From NCBI GenBank assembly GCA_002205965.3, contig NADL03000620.1:1364001-1428000 (forward strand): a stretch of DNA of 64,000 nt, given 5' to 3'. The notes below the pieces were generated by a model, which ran no database searches, was not told the origin of the DNA, and saw only the letters and a program-made list of their open reading frames with translations. This stretch comes from Kappaphycus alvarezii. Taxonomy: Eukaryota > Rhodophyta > Florideophyceae > Gigartinales > Solieriaceae. How positions within the stretch are numbered: the first letter of the stretch is position 1; the number at the start of each line of letters is the position of its first letter. This document shows, one piece after another, positions 11,419 through 24,379 of this stretch. The translations under genes and the position numbers were made by a program.

Positions 11419-11658
11419 ATGTTCCCGGGTAATGTTTGGTTATTGCGAAATAAAATTATTTTGTTAATAGTTGTGGCGTATCAAATCGTGCTCATAACTC
11501 GGGCTGATAATTTCATAAGAAGAAATCATACTTCTGAACTCAAGAAAGGAGAGTCAAGGCCTTTAGAATTAAAATTGGTGCAAAATAATGCACCGGCTTG
11601 TGGATTTACCATAATATACGAATTCGGTACGGGGTTTGAGGTAGGTTCAGTACCTTGA
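11419..11658 (+). CDS. possible first exon of a secreted or membrane protein
   Basis: 79 residues. Residues 9-27 (LRNKIILLIVVAYQIVLIT) form a basic-then-hydrophobic segment typical of a signal peptide or signal anchor. The rest is hydrophilic with a QNNAPACGFTIIYEFGTGFE stretch. A GAG|GTAGGT donor-like site lies near 11,640, so the frame may splice onward; I cannot find a convincing next exon in the 1.5 kb downstream. The family is unknown. Confidence 0.3.
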   Translation: MFPGNVWLLRNKIILLIVVAYQIVLITRADNFIRRNHTSELKKGESRPLELKLVQNNAPACGFTIIYEFGTGFEVGSVP

Positions 11659-13260
11659 AGAGTTACGTAGCTAAATAGATCTCTGTTATTAATAAGTAGT
11701 AGCGACCGGAATTAGTAGAATTAGATTGTTAAAGATTCGGTACTCAGTGCAGGTCTAGAACTAATCCCCTAAGAACCACAAGTTAACAGTAGTTCCTGCA
11801 ACCTCACATCAAATACATGTTTTTACTTGTTCTTGCTAGTGAACAAAACTTTTTTACTAGTAAGGATAACCAGACAGAAGTTTAATCTGTCACAGAATGT
11901 CATGCATATTATAATACGCAATGCTTGTGTTAGGAACCACCAGCGCAGTGGCCTTCTCGTATGATACCGCAGTAATGACTATGTTGATCTCAGCCATCAC
12001 AATAAGTCACCGGAAAGCATCATAGAATCCATGGAGGACTTTTCAGTGGTCCGCAGTTATCCTTATACCTCTATAGAGACTCAAAGAAGGATCTACTACT
12101 AGTTCCGATTCTTGAACGTCTTCTCATTTAGTTGATATTGTCCCGCCTCAGAGGTTGTTACGTCTAAAGCAGCCTGTTTGATGGCTGGCCTCGATTCGGC
12201 CATTTAAGGTGTGTCATACAATCTTCAGATTTCTCCCAAAGCCCAATAGTAATCGTTTGGCTTGTATCGGGACATAGCCCCACTCACCTTTCAAGCAATA
12301 AATGCATCAAAAGTTTACCCCTTTTCGCCAATCACAAATTGTAGTCACCTTACGATTGCTCAGGCCTGCTATTAATCTTATGGGGAGTTCAATTGAAACG
12401 GAGATTATGTATTTGTGGTACGTACATTTGGTACGATGCACGTGGCCTCGTTCTGCTGCAGCGAGTGATGGCATTACAATGCTCCTTCTCTGCCTGTCCT
12501 CAGGCATGGTCATGGACCGTACCCAGATTATCCTTTGGTCCAATCCCTGTTGGAGCTATTTTACTTTATCGTTCACTTTTAATATTCGAATATTTCTGTA
12601 GCATAAAACTAGGGATACTCTATCACTTTGACGCTCACTAGGCTTCGCACTTGTCAATGGAGATAGTAAGGGAGACGTTTACAGCGACACCTAAGTGGTC
12701 GCTAGAGTTTAAGCTGCCTTTTTACTTCCCTCGCCACCTTGCGCTGGTGGCTTACTACTATCACAAGACAATTGCCTGTACGGGTGACCACCCTAAGAAG
12801 TAACGTATATTTACTCTGATCAAGCTTGAAATATGCATTCTGATTCTTGCTGCCTGGTGGAACGAGGCGATAGGACGAAATATGATGTCAATGATGACAG
12901 ACTACGCAATTTTTCTCTTAGCAAACACTGTGCGACGATGGTCGTTGATCCAAAAGTCACAGGTGACAAGATACTTTATTGCATGAGTTCGGCGTCCGGC
13001 GTTGAGTCTGATTATTGTAACGGGTTTACAAGAGATATACCGGGGCTTGAAACTTCATACTGGGTTTCAGTAGGTCCCATTGGACGTCCTGTAGGTAATC
13101 CTGAGTGAACGACTGTGACCTACATCGATCCCAAGTCAGAACGCCTATGCAGTGTTATCCGATAGAATAGGCGTGATGAGATTTAGAGTGCGACACCCAT
13201 AAAATTGAAGCTCAAGAAGTAGGACTTTGGAACGGTGCCAGATCTGGCGGATTTGTAACC
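11659..13260. other. unassigned region, scattered short open frames
   Basis: Several 60-100 codon frames overlap on both strands (12,302-12,641, 12,833-13,108) but none shows a recognisable motif or a dominant frame. They may be exons of the gene starting at 11,419 or chance frames. Confidence 0.4.
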
Positions 13261-15109
13261 CAAAGGAGATTGCTTGAAGATGAGAGGCAGAATATTGAGA
13301 GTGGGGTGTTGCTGGATCGTTCATTTTGGATGATCGGGGATAACGCAGAAAAACTGAAGACCGCGACGAGGGAGTTGTCTGAGATGGCGGATGAGTGTAG
13401 TATGTTTAAAGAGTGGGTGCGTGCTCCTCGTGATCACATGGCTGTGCAGCCCGGTTCCCATCCCCCGTCGTGTTAGCCTAGATATGATGCTCAATGGCGA
13501 GCGAGCCCGCACCGTCCAGCATTTCATCCCCCTCGAACGAGATTCGAGGGAAGAGTCAACAATTTCCCCCCACGCGAATATCTCCATATGTTTTGTGGCT
13601 CACGCGACGATTGGCGGAATTAAGCTGGTCAAAAGGAGGCCTCCTGTTTTCACTAAAGTAGTTATTTTCAAAATCAACGAGACAATCGTGGAAGAAGCAA
13701 CGGATATCGCAGAGGAGGGAAGAGTGGAGGATATGATGAGTACTGCGGTCGCGGTTCTCCGCTTGATGCAACTTCCACGATTCCTTTTCCACCGCCCGTG
13801 TATTCCAAAGGGGTGCAATACATCCTCTACTAAATGGGGCTCCATTTCACTCGTAGGAGCCAAAGTGGGGGGGTTATGGTTTTGGGGTGCGATGTTTGAA
13901 TAATGACTGTTGGAGGGGAGGATAGGGTAGTATAGCTGTCGTAGTTGCCACGGTGGACGGTCGAGGTACTGCAAACGGCTTTATCAAGCGCTCTTGCGGT
14001 AAAAGTAAAGGATCGCGAATGAATAGTAGTTGATGGGTTGATGGTGGACGGTTATATTGATGCAGTTGCATTCATGGATTGTGCAGGCACGGGCATTTGG
14101 CAAAATTAAGGGGGGTTGTGAAGTATTGCAGCCATCGGGAATGTGAAGATGTGGGGGGGGACTCGTCAATAGGTGGTGGACGGAAAAGTATAAAGCAGCT
14201 GCTGACATCAGCTCGCATGGCCCTGGCTCTATAATGGGATTGAACAAGACGGTAGATACACGGATAAAGTACTTTGGAATGTTCCTAACCTCATATGGAG
14301 AGCGGCTCGTAGTTGAATCAATCTTCAGATTACTACGGAATCTTTCCGCTCGATCTTCATCAACTTTGATTGTCTCAAGCGTTTCTAGTAAACGGTAATT
14401 GCCATACACTTCGTAATTCCCATTTCTATGTGCATTGAAAGATGTATTGTACTAAGCTACGACGGAGAGCAGGCATAAAGATAAAGAGGGAGGAATCTAA
14501 ACCCCACATACAAAATTTATCCTCAAACCCACCCTCTCCGATACACCTATCATAGAATCTTGATTTCAATAAAGTACTTCGTTATGTAGTAGAGGCCCCT
14601 AGAAGCACTTACGGAGTTCGTCTGTTAAATTAGATGCACTTAATGCCTCCATCACCATGTCGATGATTGAGCTGAATAGTTGACGTCCAGAATTCCCTGC
14701 TTGCAAAAAATTCAAACCCTGTACACACCTCCCATTTCACTCAGATCAGATGTGGCCTGTTGATTGCGTTTTTCTATGGATAGCCTCTCTGATGTAACAT
14801 TATGAAGTTGCAGAATCAGCAGTGATGGAGGCTTTTCAAAAAGCATTGAAAAAAGTTCTCTGTTGAGGAATATTACTGGACATTCCTCGTGCTTTCTACC
14901 TTATCTGTTGTTCTGGAGATGTCATAGACGTCATGCCAATCGTGTGAATTGGTTTGTGCCCTTTAAAATTTGCCGGCTTCGGTAAGGCTTGCTGATTTCC
15001 CTTCAGTAACATAATTTTATGGAGCAAACAGACACAAAAACTCCTCAAACAAAATAATCTTTGCCGCTTTTCGCCGCTCATGCAGAAAAACTTTCACGAT
15101 ATTGAACAA
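13261..15109. other. unassigned region
   Basis: Open frames of up to 170 codons exist on both strands (13,391-13,903 plus; 13,984-14,409 minus, with LLETLETIKVDEDRAERFRS). They overlap and neither matches a known family. The minus-strand frame has the more protein-like composition. No structural RNA or repeat seen. Confidence 0.35.
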
Positions 15110-16635
15110 CTACCACGCTCCGTAGTTCGATATGTCAGCACTATTTGGCCCATCATTGATTTTATACCATGCTTTGGAACCTCTGGTCTCTCGAAAGTCT
15201 GTATCTAACCTTTCTATCTCCTTTGTATGGTATAATTCCTCATCTCGACGACGGGCAGCATCAATGTCTTCCATTGTGATAAAGTTCGATCTAAACCATT
15301 TCGTATGTTTAATTTTGCTCTACTGCCCAGCATTACTCATTTTCCCAGCCAATGTACTCTCCTTTGTACACTCAGACACTGATCTCCCAATATATTACAC
15401 TGTGCTTTGAATTTTGGCGGTCGCCGAACTTTTTGCAGAATTGCTTTCATCGCAGGCAGTCTGTGACAAGGCTTGGAGAAACTTCCGAAAATGGTTCATT
15501 TTTGTATTGAATATGGCGTTAATTATATTTTGCACACGAAATGAACTATGCATCTTAGAAATTCTCTCACACCGGGTCGACCGTGACTGACCAGACATTA
15601 GTGCAAACATGAGGGCCATCATGGCATTTTCTGACTTTTTTTAAAGTATTCCCTCGTCCTCTGTCATAATTTTGGTCCCCATGTCTGGAACGATGCAATA
15701 AATCACACGTGAAAGCGATCTATCATCAAAGATCCACTTAGCATGCCGTTTCTGTTCCTTAAGCTTGCTCACGATTTCATTACTTGGAGTACCCTTTGGA
15801 CGGGACTGCAGATCAACAATACCTGCGGCACGCAACTCTTCTACATCTTTCTTTAACGATACAATATCGGAATTTATTCCCTTCAATTTCTCACCAATAC
15901 CCTCAACTATGCATAGACATACATGTTTGATTCCTTCCTCCAGCTTTCGAAGATACTGGCGCAGGACTTCTTCGGATACGCAATTTGATCGAGATCCGGA
16001 TGGATAAGAATACAATAAAACTCTGTCTTCGATATTTGAACGTTCATCAGAAAGGTGATTGAAAGGACTGTTGCAAGTTTGAGCAGCCTTCTATTGATTA
16101 TGACTGCAAGTTTTCACTTCACCCACATCCATATCTTCGAACATACTTTGAAGTTTCTCATTTCGAGCCTTTGGTTTAGGAGCTTTAGGTTTCTCGCTCT
16201 GCTCATTCGCTCTAAATTGGAAAGGGTTATTCCTAAGACAAACTTTGGGTCGCGCTTGTCATTTGACGGGATTCATTGTACTTTGTCATCCTCTTTTTCA
16301 TGTTCATCGTTCCACTGAAACCTCTGCGATCCTTCAACACCTTAATCCATCTCTTAATCTTCAAAGTCTAGAACTACATCAATTTACCTCATTCGTTTTT
16401 TTATACGGAACTTCCTGGCCTCTGGATTCTGGTAAACAACTCGCTTCGACATGGACTTGTGAGTGACATCTTCAGTGATCGCCGAGGCCATATCCCGCTT
16501 CATTTGATCAACTGTTTGGAACTTGATTGCATCCTTTGCAGTTCGCTTCCTTCCCAAGCCCAATTTCAACCAGATGTCTGAGTGTTTCTGGGGGATTCTC
16601 AGGAAGACACGGATCGGATGAAATGAAGAGGACAA
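15110..16635 (-). pseudogene. degraded coiled-coil protein gene, family unknown
   Basis: Successive minus-strand open pieces look like parts of one gene. 16,635-16,384 is basic (IWLKLGLGRKRTAKDA). 16,015-15,641 is a clear coiled coil (EEVLRQYLRKLEEGIKHVC, DIVSLKKDVEELRAAG). 15,622-15,395 contains IINAIFNTKMNHFRKFLQAL. 15,274-15,110 is a 54-residue frame with ARRRDEELYHTKEIERLDTD, ending in TAG. The pieces are in different frames, so this is either a multi-exon gene or a decayed one. A similar coiled-coil segment on the plus strand at 17,940-18,170 suggests a repeated family. Confidence 0.4.
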
Positions 16636-17018
16636 AAGTATTCGAGTGGAAAAAAGAAGGGTAACGGGTTAGTGGATTCTAACCGTTGATATTAACAGGT
16701 GACCTTTTCAACGTTCCGAACTGCACAGCTGTGTAGCAAAACAAGATTAATTTATTTCATGGAAACTTTTTCGAAATTCAGCCCGAATCTGAGATATTTG
16801 TACTTCCCATTTTGTGATACATATTGGCAGGGCTGCCAGCAGTTACGACCTTCCCACCATTGCCTCTTTTCGATCGCACTTTTTTCAGTTTTTATTGACA
16901 TCAACAGGCATCAAGGCTTGGACAACATGAGATAACATTATCTCCTAACCCTTTAAATTCATTCCCCTTCTCTTACCACTTACCAATCTTTTCCTCTTTT
17001 TCCCGACCCTTGGTACAC
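16636..17018. other. unassigned spacer
   Basis: No gene recognised. It ends where sequence shared with the copia element begins. Confidence 0.5.
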
Positions 17019-17532
17019 ATGGATACAAGACAACTCATGAGATTATATATGGCACTAAATCAGACGTCTCAAATATACGCTTTTTTGGATGAAAGTTAAG
17101 AAACATAACCCGTGTGTACAAGGTAAGTTTGATGTTCGTACATGGGACGAGATACATGTCGGCTATACCGCTGAATCTGCATACAGGATTTATGTACCGA
17201 ATGATACGAAGGTAATTGTATCAAGGGATGTTTTCTTCATCGAAAATGTGGTCTCAACGCCTGTTAATGGTGTCAATTTTGGTTTGAATGATGGTTCAGA
17301 AACCTCAGACAGTGAAGATGATAGTCAGAATCAACTTGAAGACAATGAATGTAATGAACCAGATTCAAATTTGGATATAGAAAAGCTCATACAAGAGAAT
17401 GAGGATATGCTAACGTATATTCCAAACTGTGGAAAACTAGGCGACCAGACAGATGGACCTACGACAGCATGCTCGCTTATTTGGTTGCAGAAGATATTAA
17501 TAAGCATTCAGAGCAAAAGAAACCGTCTACTT
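17019..17532 (+). mobile_element. Ty1/copia fragment, inverted duplicate of 20,708-21,222
   Basis: About 514 bases nearly identical to the reverse complement of 20,708-21,222 inside the copia element, beginning GGATACAAGACAACTCATG. It covers the end of the integrase region and the acidic linker before RT (VGYTAESAYRIYVPNDTKVI and SDSEDDSQNQLEDNE). High identity means it separated from the main copy or a sister copy recently. Only this internal piece is present. Confidence 0.9.
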
Positions 17533-18722
17533 TTTCATTATCTCCTTGCCTGGAGTACCAGGGATCAGGCAAGTTTTTTATTCAGTATGAGAAAGTCACG
17601 ATTATGCCAAGTCGATATGTCCTCACCAACATCGAGAGAAAATGTGAAGATCTTGTGGGAGCTTGATAACCTTTCCAAAAAAGGTACATAGCTTCTTTAA
17701 AGGACTTCAAGAAATGTGAAGATTATTTGTTCAACTCCCGACAGAGTGTGCTGGCACTGCAGCCTTCAGTACGACTGTTTGTTGAATATAATGGATCGGA
17801 GGACGACGTTGAGTTTCTTATGTTAGAGTCCATATATAAAGAGTCAAAGAAGAGTACATATGTATCAACAACAACAACTGTTTACAGTGGTTGCTGTTCG
17901 TTTCGAAACTAACGGTCTGGGCGGATGATAACTTATCACTCTCAGATAAGAGCGAGGGGGAGGCTCCCCTCGGGAGTGCGAGATAGAAGAAGAAGTGGCG
18001 GCGTTGTCGATAAGAAAATATTGCGAAAGTCGTTCACAGAGATAGAACGGAAAGTTAAGAGGCTATGCAAGTGCCATGTACACCTGACTGCAAAATTTGT
18101 TGAAATGGAACGGCGCATTGATTTGAAGTCAGAAGTCGTGTCTAGAGGTAGGCTAGTCTTCAATGACACTCTATAATATCTGAAAGATGTACTGCATCAC
18201 AAGTTTTGTGTCTTTATTCAGCGAATTCTACGAACACCGGAGAGACACAAGATCTTTGATGGTACGAACGACTATCCACCAGCAAGGGAAGTCCTCTCAC
18301 ATTTCGTTCGGCTTTCAGTTTATTGCTTGCTGGCACACTTCAGTATACTAGCTAAAGAAATATTTGCTTGGGAAAATGGAAGTGGTAAGGTAGAAGTCAG
18401 TTTTTTTCTGTCTTTCAGTACACTTAAGATCCAGCGGATAGTGTGGAGGAATTTTTCATATCGTTCTCAACTTTTGGAGTTTTTTTAATCAAATTGGAAT
18501 ATTCGCTGTCGCAGATACTGCATCGTAGTGCCAAATCGCTAGCTGGACAGTTCCTTTGTGTTGTTGTTTCCTATATTTACGATGCAAAGAATGAAAGTAA
18601 TCTTGCTACCTTGTTTTTAGGAAGCTTTTGCGGGCATGACATCCGAATGAGCGATGAAGTAGATGAGTATACTGCTCGCATTTATCGCCGAAATGCACTT
18701 CAATGACAAACGCGTGAATTGA
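17533..18722 (+). other. unassigned region with a coiled-coil-like open frame
   Basis: After the copia fragment the plus strand carries short open frames. The best is 17,925-18,176 (83 residues; LRKSFTEIERKVKRLCK, VEMERRIDLKSEVVSRG), loosely resembling the coiled coil at 15,641-16,015 (shared P-S-G-x-R, LRK, I-x-x-K-V pattern). The region probably holds a degraded paralogue of that gene. Confidence 0.35.
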
Positions 18723-18779
18723 TTCCCGGTTCTGAAAAATTTTTCGCAGGTCTGCGAAGAGTAACTTTGGAACCGGGAA
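18723..18779. repeat. nested inverted repeat (two-tier hairpin)
   Basis: Outer arms TTCCCGGTTC (18,723-18,732) and GAACCGGGAA (18,770-18,779) are perfect complements. Inside lies a second perfect hairpin, TTCGCAG-GT-CTGCGAA (18,743-18,758). It lies 25 bases outside the copia LTR. Confidence 0.85.
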
Positions 18780-18804
18780 CCCACATTGGTCTTTTCGGCC
18801 AAAA

Positions 18805-19147
18805 TGTGAGAGTTTTTGATGGGGTTTGAACGAAAGCTGGCGGTTAGTCCAGGTACGAAACTTACGAAGACCAAGGTGTTAGTCTTGGTCATTTTGAATT
18901 TAGATGTCAGTTTGAGTAGCTCGTACTCGTTGCTTTTAGTTCAGTGACTTTGGATGGCTCAACCTACATAAATACAGTTCTAAATCACTAGCTCTAGTAC
19001 GTTGTTGAGGTAGTCACCTTCACACAACAAATGTTGTGAGTACAGATACATTTGATATTGATAATGCCTCTCTGTGACCAAATGCACGTGCGTCCATGTC
19101 TAAATGACCAACTTGTATAATTCATGCAATTGCATGTAAACCTAACA
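18805..19147 (-). repeat. 3' LTR of the copia element
   Basis: 343 bases, TGTGAGAG ... CCTAACA on the plus strand, matching 23,229-23,568. The polypurine tract lies directly beside it at 19,148-19,157. Confidence 0.92.
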
Positions 19148-22100
19148 TTCCCCCTCAGGTTTGTTACTGTATCCTGACATTCCCATTTTGCTTATACATC
19201 TTTGGAGCTTGACCCTTTCTAATGGTTTTGTCATATAGTCAGCGATCGCCGATTCTGTGGGTGTGTGTTGCAAGACGATTTCCCCTTTATTGACACAGTC
19301 GCGTATAAAATGGTAAACGACATCTATATGCTCACTGTTTTCTGTATTAGACGATTCTTTAGCAAGCTTAATTGCCATCATGTTATCAGCGTAGATAGGA
19401 ATCTATGGTTGGGAAACTTGGACATCAATGCATAGCTTCTTAATCTCTAGATCTTCTCTAGTTTCAAATGCCTGAGCTATATATTCAGCTTCAGTAGTAG
19501 ACGAGGCAACAACAGTCTGAAGTTTCGACTTCCCTGAAAATCTCCTCCATAAACACGAAAAATGTAACCGCTGGTTGATTTCCTTGACTTGTTACCAGCT
19601 CAATCAGAATCAGTGAATCCGCTCATGACAGATTTACGGCTTTTCATATAACATATACTGTAATCTAGGTAGGTTTTAAATATAGCAGCACCCTTTTGGC
19701 TGCAACCCAATGTATTTCTGCAGCCTAACTGTAGTATCTTGTCAGTACTCCAACTGCATACATAGTGTCCGGCCGTGTTGTCACTGCCAAGTACATGAGA
19801 TAACCGACGAGCTCGCGGTATGGAAATCTCATCTCTTTTCTGTTTTCGTCATCATAGTCAAGATTTGACATCGCAACCATGGGTGTATTGGTCTCTTTAG
19901 AAGAACTCATACCAAACTTCTCCAAAACAATAAGTATCTATTGCTTTTGACCAATTCTTATATTCCTTTTCTTTCTATTCCTGCAAATGGCAAAAACGAG
20001 AAAATACTTTGCTGCCTTCAAGTCTCTGACTTCAAAATGCCTTTTTAACATGGCCTTCACATCTTGACATACCTTAATGCTTTTCGATGATATCAGTAGA
20101 TCATCGACATACACAATGACGTCCACATAAAGTCCATCCATTTTCTTGAAGTAAAGGCATGGGTCAGCCATAGACTGCGTGAATTCGAGGTGTAGCATTA
20201 CCATATAGAACTTAATACCAAAAGCTCTTGATGCCTGCCGTAGACCACATATACTTTTCTTTAAACTCCACGTCTTTCCCTGGTAAGACTTGTAATTAAC
20301 CTGCTTCTGTAGTTCAATTGGTAGAGTAGGCGGCTTCAGATATATATCCTCCGCAAGTTCAGCGTTTAGAAAGGTTATTTTGATGTCTGTTTGCTCAATC
20401 TCCATATCTTGTACAGCAGCAATCCCCAATAAAAATCTTACAGTGGTGAACTTGGTTACTGGAGCGAACACTTCAAAATAGTCAATACCATGAATCTGGG
20501 AAAACCCTTTCGCTACTAGCCGTGCCTTATTTCTTACAATAGTACCATTCTTGTCAGTTTTAAAAACGTAAACCAACTTAGCTCGAATGTTTTTCTTATT
20601 TTTAGGCAGATCGATCACTTCAAACCAATCATATTCAGTTAATAAGTCAATTTCCGTCTTAATTGCATCAACCCAATCCTTTTTATATGGACCATTCACT
20701 GCTTCATGTAAAGTAGACGGTTTCTTTTGCTCTGAATGCTTATTAATTTCTTCTGCAACCAAATAAGCGAGCATGCTGTCGTAGGTCCATCTGTCTGGTC
20801 GCCTAGTTTTCCACAGTTTGGAATATACGTTAGCATATCCTCATTCTCTTGTATGAGCTTTTCTATATCCAAATTTGAATCTGGTTCATTACATTCATTG
20901 TCTTCAAGTTGATTCTGACTATCATCTTCACTGTCTGAGGTTTTTGAACCATCATTGAAACCAAAATTGACACCATTAACAGGCGTTGAGACCACATTTT
21001 CGATGAAGAAAACATCCCTTGATACAATTACCTTCGTATCATTCGGTACATAAATCCTGTATGCAGATTCAGCGGTATAGCCGACATGTATCCCGTCCCA
21101 TGTACGAACATCAAACTTACCTTGTACACACGGGTTATGTTTCTTAACTTTCATCCAAAAAAGCGTATATTTGAGACGTCTGATTTAGTGCCATATATAA
21201 TCTCATGAGTTGTCTTGTATCCAAACTATTTAAGGGTGTACTTCGTAAGAGATCTGTTCCTGACGTAGTTCATTGTGGATACGGCTTCAGCTCATAAAAA
21301 TTCACAATCCTCCAGATTATTAATGGGTTTCAGTTCTGATAAAATATTCCTCGCTCCTTCAACTAGTGTTCGATTAGGTCTCTCTGCTCTTCCGTTTGAC
21401 TATGTTGAGTATGGAGGAGTTGGCTTATGCACAATGCCCTTTCTATCAAAAATATTTTCCAGCTCCCTTGACATGTACTCCTTTGCATCGTCAGTCCTGG
21501 CGTACTTGACCTTTTTCTTAGTTATGTTCTCTACAACATTAAATAGAGACTCTAAAGCTTTCGGTGCCCTTTAAAGGTCTTGTAGGAGTCTCACCCATGA
21601 AGCACCACTAGCATCATCAAGGAACCCTAGAATATATTTCGATCCATGAGATGATCCCACTCTGGTGGGTCCTACGATATCAGAATGAATTAGTTCCAAG
21701 ACTTCTCTTGGTCTTTTGTCACGACGGAGGTGTGGTACGGCAGACTTTTTCCCATCACAGCACTTAAGACAAACACTTGAATTACAGTCCTTGACCTTAT
21801 TAAGGCCCTCTACCACATAATGATGTATCATTAGTTCTATATTATTTGTATTTGTGTGAAAAAATCTTCTGTGCATCAACTTCATGTCTTCATTTGACCC
21901 TCATTAGTCATGACAAGTTTAGCCTTACTAGCAACAGACATTGTCAGCTCAAAAATTCCATGCCCTTCAATACTTCCGATCATGACATTGTTAGTACCTT
22001 GTCTAGCTATCATCTTAATAGAACCTCCTAGATATTGAATGCTTACACCTGCCTTTTGTGCCAAGGGCTGTGACACCAGACTTGTTCTGATATCTGGCAT

Positions 22101-23228
22101 ATAAGCGACTCGATTGAAACGAATGGTTTTCCATTCATTTTCTATATACTGTTTTAGATACACTGCACCATGACCCATCACTTTAAGTTTCTCACAGTCA
22201 GATACTGTGCTTATAGTATCCTTAGCATTTTCTTCTGGTTCAAATTCAAATAAATAATCACGTTGATTCTTCATGTGTTGAGTAGCGCAGCTGTCTAAAA
22301 ACCATGAAGTACTCATGTCCTCTAATCCAGTACCAAAGGCAACACATGCTGTGTCATTACTGTTCGCCTCCAATGCAAGCATTATTGTCTCTCTCATTGC
22401 TGGCCTTTGCCCTCTCATTTAGACTGCGAATTCTTTCCTCAATTTCAGGTGGTATTTTAAAATGAGGCCTATAATTCTTTGATTCAGGATTCAGGTAGCA
22501 CTTGTAAAACTGATAGCTTCGTTTTCCACAACCATGAAACTTTTCATTAATTTTTTCCGCTTGTTGTTGCCCTTTCCAGTGTAGAATGCGGTTGTTTTAT
22601 CTTTGCTACTCCTTCCTTTTATGTTCAGTTCGTCTTCTCTTATCTCCAATCTGGAGACAGTTTCCCCGAATGACAAATCCATACTATTCTGAAGTACCGC
22701 TTTTGTCACTTCATAATCCTTCTCCAAACCTTGTAAGAGAGCAATCTTTTAGTCGTTCGATTTTAGTTCATAGCCACTCAATGCTAGATCATTTTCTTTT
22801 TCACATATTTCTTCAATGTATGACCTTATCGACCGACCCTCCTTCATACGGCGTCTGAAAAATTTTGTTCTCAGAGTATACTGACTTGCTGCAGACTTGC
22901 TTCTTTGCAAGCTCTCTAGAGCATCCAAACCTCTTGAGGATCCCTCTTCATTGCCAATGAAGGCAAATATTGAGAGTCAACATTCAGTAAAATTTCGGCC
23001 AAGCACTGTTGCTGTAGCCTATACTCTTTCTTTTCCTTTCACAAAACGTCAACGGAATCATCTTTTTTAATCTTTGTTTCGAATTAAGGGCCTTCTTTAA
23101 TAAAGCTCCACAAATCACGAGATTCCAAAACAAGGCGTAACTGCAACTCCCACAAGGAGTAGTTCTTCTCCGCTAACTTTTCACTCGTATATCTTATGTT
23201 GTCAATCATGGGTCCTGGGCCCAAAACC

Positions 23229-23568
23229 TGTGAATTTTTGATGAGTTTTGAACGAAAGCTGGCGGTTAGTCCAAGTACAAAACTTACGAAGATCAAGGTG
23301 TTAGTCTTGTTCGTGTTGAACTTAGATGTCAAGTTGAGTAGTTCGTACTCGATACTTTTAGTTCAGTGACTTTGGATAGCTCAACCTACATATATACAGT
23401 CCTAAATCACTAGCTCTAGTACGTTGTTGAGGTAATCACCTTCACACAACATTTTTGTGAGTACAGATGCATTCGATATTGATAATGCCTCTCTGTGACC
23501 AAATGCACGTGCTTCCATGTCTAAATGACCAACTTGTGTAATTAATGCAATTGCATGTAAACCTAGCA
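23229..23568 (-). repeat. 5' LTR of the copia element
   Basis: 340 bases, TGTGAATT ... CCTAGCA on the plus strand, followed on the element's strand by the primer-binding site. Confidence 0.92.
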
Positions 23569-24379
23569 CAACACAACGACGATGTTGACTAACGCCAGTT
23601 CATGCTCACATGGCGCCGAGGTGAAGAACCATTTCGAAATAAATGGTCTATTCGAAATAAATGGTCTAGGATCACTTGCAACCCGGCTAGGGTGAGTGGG
23701 AACCTAGACTTGACCATGCCAGCAGTTGTAGTTATATGGGGCATTCTTAGCGATGAAGTAGCAGCTCTACTCACATCCGAATAACTGTTATCTCCAATTC
23801 AGTAAAGCCTTGGTTTGGATAGTTAGTATTGTTGGGCGAAATGCAAAAGGAATAATGAACCAGAAATCTCAAGTATTAAACCCAGTTTTTACTACCATTT
23901 TTTGATTTGCAACATCTTATTATCGGCTGTGTGCATTTATATGTGTGAAATTAACTAACTGCACTCCCTTTTTTAAAAAATATTCATATCTTTTTGATGC
24001 GCGGGTTCAATATTAGATACACCAAACAGAAAAGAATCGAACCTTTGCATGGAGAGAGCTGAAGGAGGGTTTAGGAATCGGAATATTCGAGGAAATCGCG
24101 GGCCGAGAAATGGAGAGGATTATGGGGCATGGAAATATGGTTTCATCTTCGTTCTTGGCGTGGTCGGGGGAAAGTTGCGGACAAGAAGAGGATTTTTTAT
24201 CCACTTCAGCCGTCAGAGAAGGCATAAGACAAAAGGAACCGTGAAGATGGAAATTTTGCAGTGATTCGCGGTGAGATTAGAGAAGGAAGATATTTTGATG
24301 TCGACTTCAATCGGCAGTTCTAGTTACACTCGGATGTCCTAAATTAGTTTTCTTTCCGGTATTTGGGGCGATTTTATCG
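23569..24379. other. unassigned spacer with a small local duplication
   Basis: Near 23,632-23,668 the phrase ATTCGAAATAAATGGTCTA occurs twice in tandem. The rest (to 24,379) holds no recognisable gene. Confidence 0.5.

Larger units (their letters stand above)
18805..23568 (-). mobile_element. Ty1/copia retrotransposon with both LTRs
   Basis: 4.76 kb. From right to left: 5' LTR, primer-binding site complementary to an initiator-Met half-tRNA (TTTTGGGCCCAGG type, about 23,217-23,228), and gag (SEKLAEKNYSLWELQLRL). Then come protease (WFLDSCATQHMKN near 22,300), GAG-pre-integrase and integrase (21,885-21,200), RT with YVDDLLISS (20,774-19,940) and RNase H (SSTTEAEYIA near 19,480). A GAGGGGGAA polypurine tract abuts the 3' LTR. 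Integrase before RT identifies Ty1/copia (Pseudoviridae). Flanks CAAAA and CAACA could be an eroded 5-bp target duplication. LTR identity is about 92 percent by eye; the copy is broken in several places, so moderately old. Confidence 0.93.

Noticed and set aside
13391-13903. 170-codon plus-strand frame
   Set aside because: Minus-strand frames of similar length overlap it, there are no motifs and no clear compositional bias; it could be chance.
20308-20340. tRNA-like A-box (AGTTCAATTGGTAGAGTAGG)
   Set aside because: It lies inside the copia RT coding sequence, which reads through it as protein on the minus strand; no acceptor stem or T-loop pairs with it.
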